In this document: positions 18,395-27,520 of the stretch, piece after piece
How positions within the stretch are numbered: position 1 is the first letter of the stretch
Layout of the letters: every line of letters begins with the position of its first letter
NCBI RefSeq assembly: GCF_030698145.1
Contig: NZ_JAUYNW010000090.1
Coordinates: 1 to 60,557 of the forward strand
From: Phenylobacterium sp.
GTDB taxonomy: Bacteria > Pseudomonadota > Alphaproteobacteria > Caulobacterales > Caulobacteraceae
Direction of reading: 5' to 3'
DNA: 60,557 nucleotides
Position numbers and translations under genes: made by a program
Notes under the pieces: generated by a model
Databases searched by the model: none
Seen by the model: the letters and a program-made list of their open reading frames with translations, nothing else
Told to the model about the DNA's origin: nothing

Positions 18395-20242
18395 TTAGCG
18401 CCGTCCGAACAGCCGCTCGATGTCGGCGAGCTTGAGCTCCACATAGGTGGGGCGGCCGTGGTTGCACTGGCCCGAGTGGGGCGTGGCCTCCATCTGGCGC
18501 AGCAGGGCGTTCATCTCCGGCGCCGTCAGCCGGCGGCCGGCCCGGACCGAGCCGTGGCAGGCCATGGTCGAGCAGACCTCCTCCAGGCGTTCCCGTAGGG
18601 CGAGCGCCTGGCCGTTCTCGGCCAGGTCGTCGGCGATGTCGCGGATCAGGCCGGCGACATCGGTCTCTCCCAGCAGGGCCGGGGTCTCGCGCACCACCAC
18701 CGCGCCGTGACCGAAGGCCTCGACCACCAGGCCCAGGGCCTGCAGCTCCTCGGCGCGGGCGGTGACGCGCTCGGCCTCGGCGGGGTCGAGCTCGACCACC
18801 TCGGGCAGCAGCAGGACTTGGCGAGCGACCCCGCCGTCGGCCATCTCCACCTTCATCCGCTCATAGACCAGCCGCTCATGCGCCGCGTGCTGGTCGACGA
18901 TCACCACCCCGTCGCGGGTCTGGGCGACGATATAGGTCTCGTGCACCTGGGCCCGGGCCGCGCCCAAGGGGAAATCGACGGGGTCAAACACCACCGAGGG
19001 GGCGGGGGCTTCCTGGAGGCCCGAATAGGGCGGGTTCCAGGTCTCCGGCTCGGCGCGGGCCGAGACCTCGGTGAGGCCGGGGATCGCCTGGGCCGCCTGG
19101 ATGGCCGAGGTCCAACCGCCCATCTGCCAGGCCGAGAATCCCTGGGCGGAGGGTTGCGGCTGGGGCGACCAGCCGGGGCGGATGTGGCTCAGCGTCTCGC
19201 TGGCCACGGTGGTGGAGGCGCGGTGTCCGGCGCCGGCCAGGGCGTGTCGCAGGCCGCCGACGATCAGGCCGCGCACCAGGGACGGATCGCGGAACCGCAC
19301 CTCGGCCTTGGCGGGATGGACATTGACGTCCACCAGGGTCCCGTCCAGCTCCAGATAGAGCGCCACCAGCGGATGGCGGTCGCGGGCCAGGAAATCGGCA
19401 TAGGCGCCGCGCAGGGCGCCCTGCAGCAGCCGGTCGCGCACCGGTCGTCCGTTCACGAACAGATACTGGTGGGCGCTGTTGCCGCGGTTGTAGGTGGGCA
19501 GGCCCGCGAACCCCGAGAGCCGCACCCCGTCGCGCTCCTGGTCGATGGCGATGGCGTTCTCGGAGAACTCCCGGCCCATGATCGACGACAGGCGGGCCAG
19601 GCGTCCGTCGGGTCCCTTGCTCTCGGCGGGCAGGCGCAGCACCCGGCGCCCGTCGATGTCGAGGGCGAAGCTGACCGCCTCGTGGGCCATGGCTTGGCGC
19701 TTGATCTCCTCGGCGATGGCCATGGCTTCCGAACGCTCGGACTTCATGAACTTCAGCCGGGCGGGCGTGGCGTAGAACAGGTCGCGCACCTCGACCCGGG
19801 CCCCATGCGGGCCGGGGAAGCCGGAGGGGGCCACCGCGCCCATGGCGCCGCCCTCCACCAGGATGGCGTAGGCCTCGGCGCTTCCCTTGGCCCGCGAGGC
19901 GATCGACAGCCGCGCCACCGAGCCGATCGACGGCAAGGCCTCGCCCCGGAACCCGAGGGTGGAGATGCGCAGTAGGTCATAGTCGCCGGCCGCGTCGGGG
20001 CCGAGCTTGGAGGTGGCGTGGCGCTCCACCGCCAGGGGCAGTTCGTCGGGCGAGAGGCCTGAGCCGTCGTCGGCCACCAGGATGCGGGTCAGGCCGCCGC
20101 CGTCGGCCTGGACCTCGACGGAACGGGCGCCGGCGTCGAGCGCGTTCTCCACCAGTTCCTTGACCGCGCTCGCAGGCCGTTCCACCACCTCGCCGGCGGC
20201 GATGCGGTTCACGGTTTCGGGCGGGAGGCGGCGGATGGGCAT
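18395..20242 (-). CDS. mutL: DNA mismatch repair protein MutL (endonuclease type), 615 aa
   Basis: Links MutS mismatch recognition to strand incision. The N-terminal GHKL ATPase shows VENALDAG (about 31-38), [17 protein letters not shown] and the later [13 protein letters not shown]. The C-terminal domain has [12 protein letters not shown], which fits the nicking-endonuclease motif DQHA-x2-E-x4-E, plus CNHGRPT corresponding to the zinc-site CPHGRP. This suits a bacterium without MutH. ATG 20242 gives the canonical [20 protein letters not shown]. Divergent from the TraB-like gene with an 84-bp gap. Confidence 0.96.
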   Translation of the reverse strand: MPIRRLPPETVNRIAAGEVVERPASAVKELVENALDAGARSVEVQADGGGLTRILVADDGSGLSPDELPLAVERHATSKLGPDAAGDYDLLRISTLGFRGEALPSIGSVARLSIASRAKGSAEAYAILVEGGAMGAVAPSGFPGPHGARVEVRDLFYATPARLKFMKSERSEAMAIAEEIKRQAMAHEAVSFALDIDGRRVLRLPAESKGPDGRLARLSSIMGREFSENAIAIDQERDGVRLSGFAGLPTYNRGNSAHQYLFVNGRPVRDRLLQGALRGAYADFLARDRHPLVALYLELDGTLVDVNVHPAKAEVRFRDPSLVRGLIVGGLRHALAGAGHRASTTVASETLSHIRPGWSPQPQPSAQGFSAWQMGGWTSAIQAAQAIPGLTEVSARAEPETWNPPYSGLQEAPAPSVVFDPVDFPLGAARAQVHETYIVAQTRDGVVIVDQHAAHERLVYERMKVEMADGGVARQVLLLPEVVELDPAEAERVTARAEELQALGLVVEAFGHGAVVVRETPALLGETDVAGLIRDIADDLAENGQALALRERLEEVCSTMACHGSVRAGRRLTAPEMNALLRQMEATPHSGQCNHGRPTYVELKLADIERLFGRR

Positions 20243-20326
20243 GGTCAAGCTTTGGACACGACCCCAGACTAGATCGCTATGCATTCCATATATGTCGATT
20301 CCGGGGGGCCGTCCGGAAGGAGCCAC

Positions 20327-21283
20327 ATGAGTTTCGCCAAACTGGCCGCGATCGGCGCCATGAGCCTCCTCCTGGCCATCCCCGCCTCGGCCCAGGTCGC
20401 CCCCGCCCCAGACCCCCTCGATCCCGACGCGGTGCTGCTGGAGGAGCTGGTGGTCACCGCCATCGAGCGCGGCCCGGCCTGGTGGCGGGTGTCGGACGCC
20501 GACACCACGGTCTATGTGCTGGGCGCCCCCGGCGTCCTGCCCAAGGGCCAGGCCTGGGACCACATCACCCTGGAGCGACGGCTGACCGGAGCCCACACCG
20601 TGATCCTGCCCTTCAACAGCATCAGGGTGAGCCTGCTCAGTGTTCCGGGCCTGGCGATCCAGTGGGCGCGGCTGAAGGGCGGCCCGGCGGAAAACCGGAT
20701 GACCGGCGACATCAGGCGCCGCTTCATCGCCGCCCGCGAGGCAGCCGGCCAGCCGGCCAAGCGCTACAGCTACAAGAACGAGCTGCTGGTGGGGCTGATC
20801 CTGGTGGGTGACTACCGAGACAGCGTGAAGCTGACCGCCGCCGACCCCGGCAAGACCGTGGCGCGCATGGCCAAGGCCCGAAAGATCAAGACCGAGAGCC
20901 GGACGCTGTCCCTGGGCCCCGTGCTGGGCCAGGCCACACGGATGGGCTCGGCGGTGCAGCGGGCCTGCCTGGAGGACGCCCTGGATGAGATCGAGGCCGG
21001 TCCGGCCGGCGCGCGGCGCGCGGGAGCGGCCTGGGCCGAGGGTGACGTCCGCGGGGCCCTGAACCAGGAGCGGGGCTATGAGCGGTGCCTCGCCAGCGTG
21101 CCCGGCGCGCTCAACCTCGACGCCCGCTTCAAGGCCGAGCAGACCGCCGCCATCGAGCGCGCCCTGGCCAAGCCCGGCCACGCCGTGGCGGTGGTGCAGC
21201 TACGCCCCCTGCTGAGCCAGGGCGGCGTACTGGACCGCCTGCGCGCCAAGGGCTTCACCGTGAAGACGCCGGGCGACGCCTAG
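20327..21283 (+). CDS. TraB/GumN family protein, exported, 318 aa
   Basis: Signal peptide of about 24 residues ending in ASA-Q. The sequence then follows TraB/Gum[24 protein letters not shown] at about 46-68, where typical members read ...LGT-x-H-xLP. The His of that first GxxH motif, considered a metal or catalytic ligand in the Tiki/TraB fold, is Gly here, so activity may be lost. ATG 20327 has GGAAGGAG upstream. Its TAG stop is the first three bases of a palindromic repeat. Confidence 0.72.
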   Translation: MSFAKLAAIGAMSLLLAIPASAQVAPAPDPLDPDAVLLEELVVTAIERGPAWWRVSDADTTVYVLGAPGVLPKGQAWDHITLERRLTGAHTVILPFNSIRVSLLSVPGLAIQWARLKGGPAENRMTGDIRRRFIAAREAAGQPAKRYSYKNELLVGLILVGDYRDSVKLTAADPGKTVARMAKARKIKTESRTLSLGPVLGQATRMGSAVQRACLEDALDEIEAGPAGARRAGAAWAEGDVRGALNQERGYERCLASVPGALNLDARFKAEQTAAIERALAKPGHAVAVVQLRPLLSQGGVLDRLRAKGFTVKTPGDA

Positions 21284-21331
21284 ACCCTTTCCGGGTCAGA
21301 TGGAATCATCTGACCGGATGAAAAGGGTCTA
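21281..21331. repeat. Palindromic repeat element C
   Basis: Arms TAGACCCTTT (21281-21290) and AAAGGGTCTA (21322-21331) enclose a second inverted repeat GGTCAGAT/ATCTGACC around the core GGAATC. The first three bases are the stop codon of the TraB-like gene. Likely a hairpin-forming intergenic element and possibly a terminator. Confidence 0.8.
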
Positions 21332-21343
21332 TCTTCAAAAGTT

Positions 21344-21395
21344 TAGAGCGTGACGGCCGCCTGAACCGGCATCCACTTCAGGCTGTCACGCTCTA
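21344..21395. repeat. Palindromic repeat element D
   Basis: Arms TAGAGCGTGAC (21344-21354) and GTCACGCTCTA (21385-21395) are perfect inverse complements, with inner arms CCTGAA and TTCAGG. The last three bases (CTA) are the stop codon, read on the minus strand, of the PEP-mutase-like gene. Elements C and D fill the convergent gap completely. Confidence 0.8.
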
Positions 21396-22253
21396 GAGGC
21401 CGAGGCGAACCCCGGCGAACAGGGCGTTCAGCTCGCCCTGCGGCGTCTGGCCGGCGGCGAAGCCGATGGTCCCATGGTCGCGCAGCTCCTCGGCGCCCCG
21501 GCGCAGGAAGGCCAGCGCCGCCCGCGCGAAGGTCCCGCCCAGGCTGATCCGCTGGACCCCGGCGTCGAGCAAGGCGGTGGCGTCGCTCGGCACGGCGCCC
21601 AGGCCCATGACCAGGTTCAGCGGGCCGTCGATCTCGCGCACCAGGGCCGCGACGGTCGCCATGTCGGGCGCCCCGGGGGTGAAGACGCAGTCGGCCCCGG
21701 CCTCCAGGAAGCGGTTGGCGCGCCGGACACAGGCCGCCAGGTCGCCGCCGGGGGTCTGGAACACGTCGGTCCGCGCCGTCAGGACGAAGGGGTTGTCCAG
21801 GGCGTCGATCGCCTCGCGCGCCGCGGTGATACGCTCGACCGCCCGGGCCTCGTCATAGAGCCCGCCCGACACGGGGTCCGCGTCCTCGATATTGCCGCCC
21901 GCCAGGCCGGCCCCGATACCGAGCCTGACGGTTTCGGCGACCCGCTCGGGGGTGTCGCCGTAGCCGGCCTCCAGATCGCCGTTCACCGGCCCCGCCGCGA
22001 CCTGAGTGATCTGGGCGATACGGTCCAGCATCTCGCTTCGGCTGACCGCCAACCGGTCATCGGACACGCTGTAGTCCGGCTTGCCCAGGGAGAAGGCGAC
22101 CCCGGCGCTGGTCGTGGCGATGGCCGCGAAGCCCGCCTGCGCCAGGACGATGGCGCTGCCGGCGTCCCAGGCGTTGGGCATGACGAAGCCGCGGGGTGCT
22201 GAGTGGAGGGCCCTGAAGGCGGCGGCGGCGTTGCGTTGACGTTCGTCGGTCAT
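21393..22253 (-). CDS. Isocitrate lyase/PEP mutase family protein, 286 aa
   Basis: A TIM-barrel enzyme of the PEP mutase/isocitrate lyase superfamily. FVMPNAWDAGSA (about 23-34), TTSAGVAFSLG, VNGDLEAGYGDTPERVAETV (metal-binding acidic cluster, about 89-108), NIEDADP and LTARTDVF are family segments. The KKCGH-type Cys loop of true isocitrate lyase is missing, so it is more likely a carboxyvinyl-phosphonate mutase-like or oxaloacetate/2-methylisocitrate lyase-like enzyme; substrate unknown. Divergent from a LysR regulator that probably controls it. Confidence 0.85.
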   Translation of the reverse strand: MTDERQRNAAAAFRALHSAPRGFVMPNAWDAGSAIVLAQAGFAAIATTSAGVAFSLGKPDYSVSDDRLAVSRSEMLDRIAQITQVAAGPVNGDLEAGYGDTPERVAETVRLGIGAGLAGGNIEDADPVSGGLYDEARAVERITAAREAIDALDNPFVLTARTDVFQTPGGDLAACVRRANRFLEAGADCVFTPGAPDMATVAALVREIDGPLNLVMGLGAVPSDATALLDAGVQRISLGGTFARAALAFLRRGAEELRDHGTIGFAAGQTPQGELNALFAGVRLGL

Positions 22254-22292
22254 GAGGGGCTCCGTTCGCGGGCGACCCTGCCTGTTCGAGGA

Positions 22293-22323
22293 CTATCCGT
22301 CGAATGCATACGATAGCTGGTAT
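22293..22323. promoter_or_regulatory. Candidate LysR-type operator in divergent intergenic region
   Basis: Between the PEP-mutase-like gene and the LysR gene are two nested inverted repeats: CTATC-N14-GATAG (22293-22316) and ATAC-N8-GTAT (22308-22323). Position and dyad symmetry fit a LysR regulator acting on both promoters. Confidence 0.4.
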
Positions 22324-22350
22324 CCATCAGCTTGGTGCATGGAGGGGCGA

Positions 22351-23247
22351 ATGGACGGGGAAGGCCTGCGGACGTTCCTGGCGGTCCACCGGGCTGGGGG
22401 ATTCTCCCAGGCCGCGGATAGCCTGCTGCGGTCGCAGCCGGCCATCAGCCGGCGGATCGCCCTGCTGGAGCAGGACCTGGGCGCGCCGCTTTTCGACCGG
22501 GTGGCGGGCGGCGCGGTGCTGAGCCAGGCCGGGCGCCTGCTGCTGCCCTTCGCCGAACGCGCCCTGGCCGCCATCGAGGATGCGCGCGGCGCCGTCCGCG
22601 CCCTGGCGACCGATGACATCGGGCCTGTGTCGCTGGTGGTGGTGGGGACCCTGGCCGGCGCCGATCTCGCCGCGGCCCTGGCGCGGTTCCGACGCGATCA
22701 CACCCGCGTCGACCTGACCCTCAGCACCGCGACCAGCGCGGAAGTCAGCGACCTGGTCCGGGGCGGGCAGGCGCATCTGGGCCTGCGCTACCATCACGAT
22801 CCCTCGCCCGACCTGGACGCGCGGCTGGTGGCCATGGAGCCGCTGGTGGTGGTCTGCGCGCCCGATCACCCGCTGGCGGGACGCGGGGCGGCGAGCCTGG
22901 CCGATCTGCGGGCGGAGCGATGGCTGGCCTTCCCGGACTCTGGTGGGCGCAAGGAGATCGCCGCCTCGCATATCTTCGCGATCTTCCTGACGCGGGGCAT
23001 GGGCGAGATCGCCTGGACGGCCGTCGACAGCCTCACCGCCCAGAAGCGGCTGGCCGGCGCGGGCTTCGGCCTGGCTCTGATGCCGCATGACGCAGTGGGG
23101 GAGGATCTGGCCTCGGGCGCGCTCGGCGCCATCGCGGTGGCCGACTTCGACGCGGCCCAGCCCGTGGTGGCCGTCGTGCGGCGCAACGGCTTCCTCAGCC
23201 GCGCGGCGGTTACCTTGCTGGCCGACCTATGCCGGACCGGAGCCTAG
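22351..23247 (+). CDS. LysR family transcriptional regulator, 298 aa
   Basis: N-terminal winged helix-turn-helix (MDGEGLRTFLAVHRAGGFSQ, then SQPAISRRIALLEQDLG at about 32-48) and a C-terminal effector-binding domain of periplasmic-binding-protein type. ATG 22351 is preferred over ATG 22339 because GGAGGGG at 22341-22347 is its ribosome site. It probably regulates the divergent PEP-mutase-like gene. The stop shares CTAG with the convergent lipoprotein gene. Confidence 0.9.
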   Translation: MDGEGLRTFLAVHRAGGFSQAADSLLRSQPAISRRIALLEQDLGAPLFDRVAGGAVLSQAGRLLLPFAERALAAIEDARGAVRALATDDIGPVSLVVVGTLAGADLAAALARFRRDHTRVDLTLSTATSAEVSDLVRGGQAHLGLRYHHDPSPDLDARLVAMEPLVVVCAPDHPLAGRGAASLADLRAERWLAFPDSGGRKEIAASHIFAIFLTRGMGEIAWTAVDSLTAQKRLAGAGFGLALMPHDAVGEDLASGALGAIAVADFDAAQPVVAVVRRNGFLSRAAVTLLADLCRTGA

Positions 23248-23807
23248 AGGCCCGGCAGCTTGATGCGGGTCGACTTCTCGCGGGCGATGACTACGGCGCC
23301 GCCGCCGGTCAGGGCCTTGACGCGAGCCTCTTCGGCGGCCGCATCGACCGGGGCCGGGACGTTGTCGCCCGCCGCGGCGGTGGTGGCCGGCGTCTCGGGC
23401 GCCTTGTCGCTCTTCCAGAACATCACCCGGTCGGCGAAGCTCTTTTCCTTGTGGGCCAGATCGCCGGTCTCATCGTCGACCACGTAGCGGATCAGCGGGT
23501 CGGCCTTGTCGGCGCCGGCCTTGGCCACCAGCAGCTTCTCGCCGTCGGAGCGGGCCTGACCTTCGCGGGCGCCCAGCAGGGCGTTGCGCGCGGCGCTTTC
23601 GGGCTGCAGCTCCTGCGGACGCGGCTCACCGGGGGCGGGCGGACGCAGGGCGTAGTCGGGCGGCACCACCAGCGGGGCCTTGGAAACCACGCGGAACTCG
23701 TCAGGGGTGACCTTGTTCATGCCGAGCGCCGCACGGGTGGAGCCGCAGGCCGAAAGACCCGTCGCCGCCATCAGGGCCGTCGCCACGATCACACGGTTCA
23801 AACTCAT
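23244..23807 (-). CDS. DUF3035 domain lipoprotein, 187 aa
   Basis: Lipoprotein signal with lipobox LSAC (Cys21), so it is anchored in the envelope. The mature domain starts GSTRAALGMNKVTPDEFRVVSKAPLVVPPDYALRPP, the hallmark of DUF3035, an alphaproteobacterial family of unknown role. A low-complexity Ala/Pro stretch and a basic tail follow. ATG 23807 gives the short lipoprotein N-region; the longer frame does not. It is the last of the ileS-lspA-DUF3035 run, 77 bp downstream of lspA. Confidence 0.88.
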   Translation of the reverse strand: MSLNRVIVATALMAATGLSACGSTRAALGMNKVTPDEFRVVSKAPLVVPPDYALRPPAPGEPRPQELQPESAARNALLGAREGQARSDGEKLLVAKAGADKADPLIRYVVDDETGDLAHKEKSFADRVMFWKSDKAPETPATTAAAGDNVPAPVDAAAEEARVKALTGGGAVVIAREKSTRIKLPGL

Positions 23808-23884
23808 GAACTTGAAGCTCCGAAGGCCGCCCCGGCCGCAAGGGATGTCTGAATAACGCAAAGCGTAAACCACGCCAACGTGGA

Positions 23885-24376
23885 TTAGGTCGCAGGCTCT
23901 TTACGCAAGGAATCGAGCAACAAGAAGACCACCCCAACGGTGATGGCGCTGTCGGCCACGTTGAACACCCAGGGAAAGAAGCCCAGCCGCTGGAAATCCA
24001 GGAAGTCGGCCACCGCGCCGAAGCGGATGCGGTCGATGACATTGCCCAGAGCCCCGCCGATGACCAGGCCGAAGCCGAGCGCCAGGGTGGCCCGCGGCGC
24101 CTGCCGCGCCCACCAGGCCAGGACGCAGGAGACGATCACCGCGAAGGCGGCCAGCAGCCAGCGCGTCAGTTCCTGGTCGGCGCGGAACAGGCCGAAGCTC
24201 ACCCCCCGGTTCCAGACCATGGTCAGCGAGAAGGGTCCCGCGATGGGGACCGAGAACCGCGACGGCAGGTCGTAGACGGCCAGGATCCAGTATTTGGACG
24301 CCTGGTCGGCGGCGATCACGAAGGCGGCCAGGGCGTAGGCCGCCCAGCCGAGCTTGGAGACAGCTCTCATGCTCAC
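23885..24376 (-). CDS. lspA: Lipoprotein signal peptidase LspA
   Basis: Inner-membrane aspartyl protease that removes signal peptides from prolipoproteins. Four hydrophobic helices are present. Conserved blocks are DQASKYWI, VWNRGVSFGLF, GGALGNVIDR (first catalytic Asp) and FNVADSAITVG (second catalytic Asp). The frame may start at GTG 24376, overlapping the ileS stop as GTGA, or at ATG 24370 two codons later; neither has a strong ribosome site. Co-transcribed with ileS. Confidence 0.94.
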   Translation of the reverse strand: MSMRAVSKLGWAAYALAAFVIAADQASKYWILAVYDLPSRFSVPIAGPFSLTMVWNRGVSFGLFRADQELTRWLLAAFAVIVSCVLAWWARQAPRATLALGFGLVIGGALGNVIDRIRFGAVADFLDFQRLGFFPWVFNVADSAITVGVVFLLLDSLRKEPAT

Positions 24377-27357
24377 GCCCGGGCCGCGTCCCAGGCCGCC
24401 ACGGCCTGCGCGTCGCGCAGGCTGAGGTCGGGATAGCGGGAATCGGAGCCTACCTCAGGCAGGATCCGCCAGGAGCGGGCGCACTTCACGCCCTCTGCGC
24501 GAACGGGTTCGACCGCCACGCCGGGCGTCTCGGCCAGGCGGAAGGCCCCGGCCGGACCGTCGCCCTCGATCAGGGTCGCCTGGCTGGTCCGCAGCACCTC
24601 GGCGACGTCCAGGCCGTCGAAGGCCGCGATCAGGGCGGCGTCGGTCACGTGGACCTTGGGAGCCGCCTCGAGGGCCGCGCCCATGCGCTTCTCGCGCCGC
24701 TCGACCTCAAGGGCGCCGGTGACCACCGAGGTCACCGCTTGCACCTTGGCCCAGCGATCGGCCTCGGCTGGATTGGCCCAGTCGGCGGGGGTCTCCGGGA
24801 AGGTCCGCAGGCAGTTGGAGCCCAGGTCCGGGAACCGCGTGGTCCAGGCTTCCTCGGTGGTGAACGGGATCAGCGGGCTCATCCAGATGGTCAGCCGCTC
24901 GAAGACCAGGTCCATGACCGTGCGCGCGGCGCGGCGGCGCATGCTGTCGGGCTGGTCGCAATAGAGGGCGTCGCGGCGGATGTCGAAGAACAGTGACGAG
25001 AGCTCGTTCTGGCAGAACTCCAGCACCGGTCGGGCGGCGTCCTGGAAGATGTAGTCGCGATAGGCGGTGCGGACCTGGCCGTCCAGCTCCCACAGCCGGT
25101 GCAGGATGAAGCGCTCCAGCGGCGGCATGTCGGCCGGCTCGACGCGCTCGGCCTCGGTGAAGCCCGCCAGGGCGCCTAGCAGGTAGCGCACCGTGTTGCG
25201 CAGCTTGCGATAGGCGTCGGTGGTCGTGGCCAGCACCGTCTTGCCGATTCGCTGGTCGTCGGTGTAGTCGGCCATGGCCGCCCACAGGCGTAGGATCTCG
25301 GCGCCCGAGTCCTTGATCACGGTCTGGGGCTCGATGGTGTTGCCCTTGGACTTCGACATCTTCTCGCCGTTCTCGTCGACGGTGAAGCCGTGGGTCAGGA
25401 CAGCGTCGTAGGGCGCCCGGCCCCGCGTGCCGGAGCTCTCCAGCAGCGAAGACTGGAACCAGCCCCGATGCTGGTCGGAGCCTTCGAGATAGAGGTCGGC
25501 GGGCCAGCGGGTGTTCCGCCGGCCTTCCAGCGTAAAGGCGTGGGTCGAGCCGGAATCGAACCAGACGTCGAGGATGTCCTCGACCTTCTCAAAGCGCTCG
25601 GGATCGTGGATCCCCAGGAAGTCGCTGACCGGCCGGGTGAACCAGGCGTCGGCGCCTTCCTTGGCGATCAGGTCGACGATCTTGGCGTTGACCGTCTCGT
25701 CGTGCAGCGGGTGGCCCGTCTCCTTGTCGACGAACATGGCCAGCGGCGAGCCCCAGGCGCGCTGGCGGCTGAGCAGCCAGTCGGGGCGGCTCTCGACCAT
25801 GGCGCGGATGCGGTTGCGCCCGGCCTCCGGATGGAAGGTGGTGGCCTCGATCGCCTCGATCGCGGTCTCACGCAGGGTGCGGCCGTCTTTCAGGGGCTCG
25901 TCCATGCGGACGAACCACTGCGGGGTGTTGCGGAAGATCACCGGCGCCTTGGAGCGCCAGGAGTGCGGATAGGAGTGGGCCAGCCGGCCGCGCGCCAGCA
26001 GGCGATGGGCCTCGATCAGCCTGTCCATCACCGCGCCGTTGGCGGGACCGAACTTGCCGGCCTTCTTGCCCTCGGTCTCCAACACCTTCAGGCCGCCGAA
26101 CAGCGGCACGTTAGGATAGTAGGCGCCGTCCGCATCCACGGTTTCGGGGATCTCGCGATGGCCATGGGCCAGCCAGACCAGGTAGTCGTCGGCGCCGTGG
26201 CCGGGGGCGGTGTGGACGAAGCCGGTGCCAGCGTCCTCGGTCACATGGTCGCCGTCCAGCAGCGGTACGGGGAAGCTGTAGTGGGTGTCGAGCGCCGCCA
26301 GCGGGTGCTCGCAGACCATGCCGGCCGGATCGAAGGTCTCCAGCCGCCGCGCCGAGGCGATCTTGGCGGCGCTGAACACGTCAGCCGTCAGCTTGTCGGC
26401 CAGGATCAGCCGGTCACCCGGCTTGGCCCAGGGCTCGAACTCCAGCCCCGTCTCCATCGCCTCGACCTCGTAGACCCCATACGCGATCGCGCGATTGTAC
26501 GAGATCGCGCGGTTGGCGGGGATCGTCCAGGGGGTGGTGGTCCAGATGACGATGCAGGCCTGGTCGCCGTTCAGAGATGAGTCGACCCGGGCCTGGGCCT
26601 CGGCCGAGCCAGCCGGCGAAGGGGCTTCGTCGTCGCCGTCGGTCAGGCCCTGATAGGGCGTGTAGTCGACAACCGGGAACTTCACCCAGACGGTCGGCGA
26701 GACGTGGTCGTGGTACTCGACCTCGGCGTCGGCGAGCGCGGTGCGCTCCACCGGGCTCCACATCACCGGCTTGGAACCGCGATAGAGCTGGCCCGAGGCC
26801 ACGAACTTGTGGAACTCGGCCACGATGGCCGCCTCGCTGGAATAGTCCATGGTGGCGTAGCGGTTTTCCCAGTCGCCCAGGACGCCCAGGCGCTTGAACC
26901 CTTCCATCTGGACGCCGATCCAATGGTCGGCGTACTCGCGGCAGCGCTCGCGGAACTCGGCCTTGGAGACCTCGTCCTTGCGCCGGCCCTGGCCGCGCAG
27001 CTCTTCCTCGATCTTCCATTCGATCGGCAGGCCGTGGCAGTCCCAGCCGGGCACGTAGTCGACGTCGTAGCCTAGGGCGAAGCGCGAGCGGACCACGAAG
27101 TCCTTCAGGGTCTTCTGCAGGGCGTGGCCGATATGGATGGCGCCGTTGGCGTAGGGCGGGCCGTCATGCAGCACGAACAGCGGCGCGCCGGCCTCCTGGC
27201 GGGCCGCGCGGATGGCGTTGTAGAGATCGGCCTCCGCCCACCGGGCGAGGATCTCAGGTTCCTTCTGCGGCAGGCCGCCGCGCATCGGGAACGGGGTGTC
27301 GGGGAGGAAGACGGTTTCGCGGTAATCGCGCGAAGGCGTGTCGGCGTCGTCGGCCAT
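24373..27357 (-). CDS. ileS: Isoleucyl-tRNA synthetase
   Basis: Class I aminoacyl-tRNA synthetase charging tRNA-Ile, 994 aa. HIGH is exact at residues 75-78 within PPYANGAIHIGHAL, and KMSKS at 666-670 in GEKMSKSKGNTIEPQ. The editing (CP1) domain lies between them (AIVIWTTTPWTIPANRAI-like block), and the anticodon-binding domain follows KMSKS. ATG 27357 is chosen over the longer frame because the family starts with a short linker then YRETVFLPDTPFPMRGGLP. A 163-bp gap separates it from ribF upstream. Coupled to lspA downstream. Confidence 0.97.
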   Translation of the reverse strand: MADDADTPSRDYRETVFLPDTPFPMRGGLPQKEPEILARWAEADLYNAIRAARQEAGAPLFVLHDGPPYANGAIHIGHALQKTLKDFVVRSRFALGYDVDYVPGWDCHGLPIEWKIEEELRGQGRRKDEVSKAEFRERCREYADHWIGVQMEGFKRLGVLGDWENRYATMDYSSEAAIVAEFHKFVASGQLYRGSKPVMWSPVERTALADAEVEYHDHVSPTVWVKFPVVDYTPYQGLTDGDDEAPSPAGSAEAQARVDSSLNGDQACIVIWTTTPWTIPANRAISYNRAIAYGVYEVEAMETGLEFEPWAKPGDRLILADKLTADVFSAAKIASARRLETFDPAGMVCEHPLAALDTHYSFPVPLLDGDHVTEDAGTGFVHTAPGHGADDYLVWLAHGHREIPETVDADGAYYPNVPLFGGLKVLETEGKKAGKFGPANGAVMDRLIEAHRLLARGRLAHSYPHSWRSKAPVIFRNTPQWFVRMDEPLKDGRTLRETAIEAIEATTFHPEAGRNRIRAMVESRPDWLLSRQRAWGSPLAMFVDKETGHPLHDETVNAKIVDLIAKEGADAWFTRPVSDFLGIHDPERFEKVEDILDVWFDSGSTHAFTLEGRRNTRWPADLYLEGSDQHRGWFQSSLLESSGTRGRAPYDAVLTHGFTVDENGEKMSKSKGNTIEPQTVIKDSGAEILRLWAAMADYTDDQRIGKTVLATTTDAYRKLRNTVRYLLGALAGFTEAERVEPADMPPLERFILHRLWELDGQVRTAYRDYIFQDAARPVLEFCQNELSSLFFDIRRDALYCDQPDSMRRRAARTVMDLVFERLTIWMSPLIPFTTEEAWTTRFPDLGSNCLRTFPETPADWANPAEADRWAKVQAVTSVVTGALEVERREKRMGAALEAAPKVHVTDAALIAAFDGLDVAEVLRTSQATLIEGDGPAGAFRLAETPGVAVEPVRAEGVKCARSWRILPEVGSDSRYPDLSLRDAQAVAAWDAARA

Positions 27358-27520
27358 GGGACTTTCCAGCTTGGTCCGGAACGAATGGGGTGCGGGTGGA
27401 GCCCGGCGCGCGCTGGATCGAACGTCCGGCGGCGTCACGCCGGGCGGATAATTCGCGAGGTTTTCCGAACCGAAGTCATCGTCGGGGTCGTAGCAGAGGC
27501 CGGGCCGAAACCCAAGAGTC

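Noticed and set aside
20243..21181. Long minus-strand extension of mutL
   Set aside because: MutL starts at its canonical [10 protein letters not shown]; the extension is antisense to the exported TraB-like gene.
21281..21395. Insertion-sequence remnant
   Set aside because: No transposase fragment or target duplication; symmetry and size fit small palindromic repeats.
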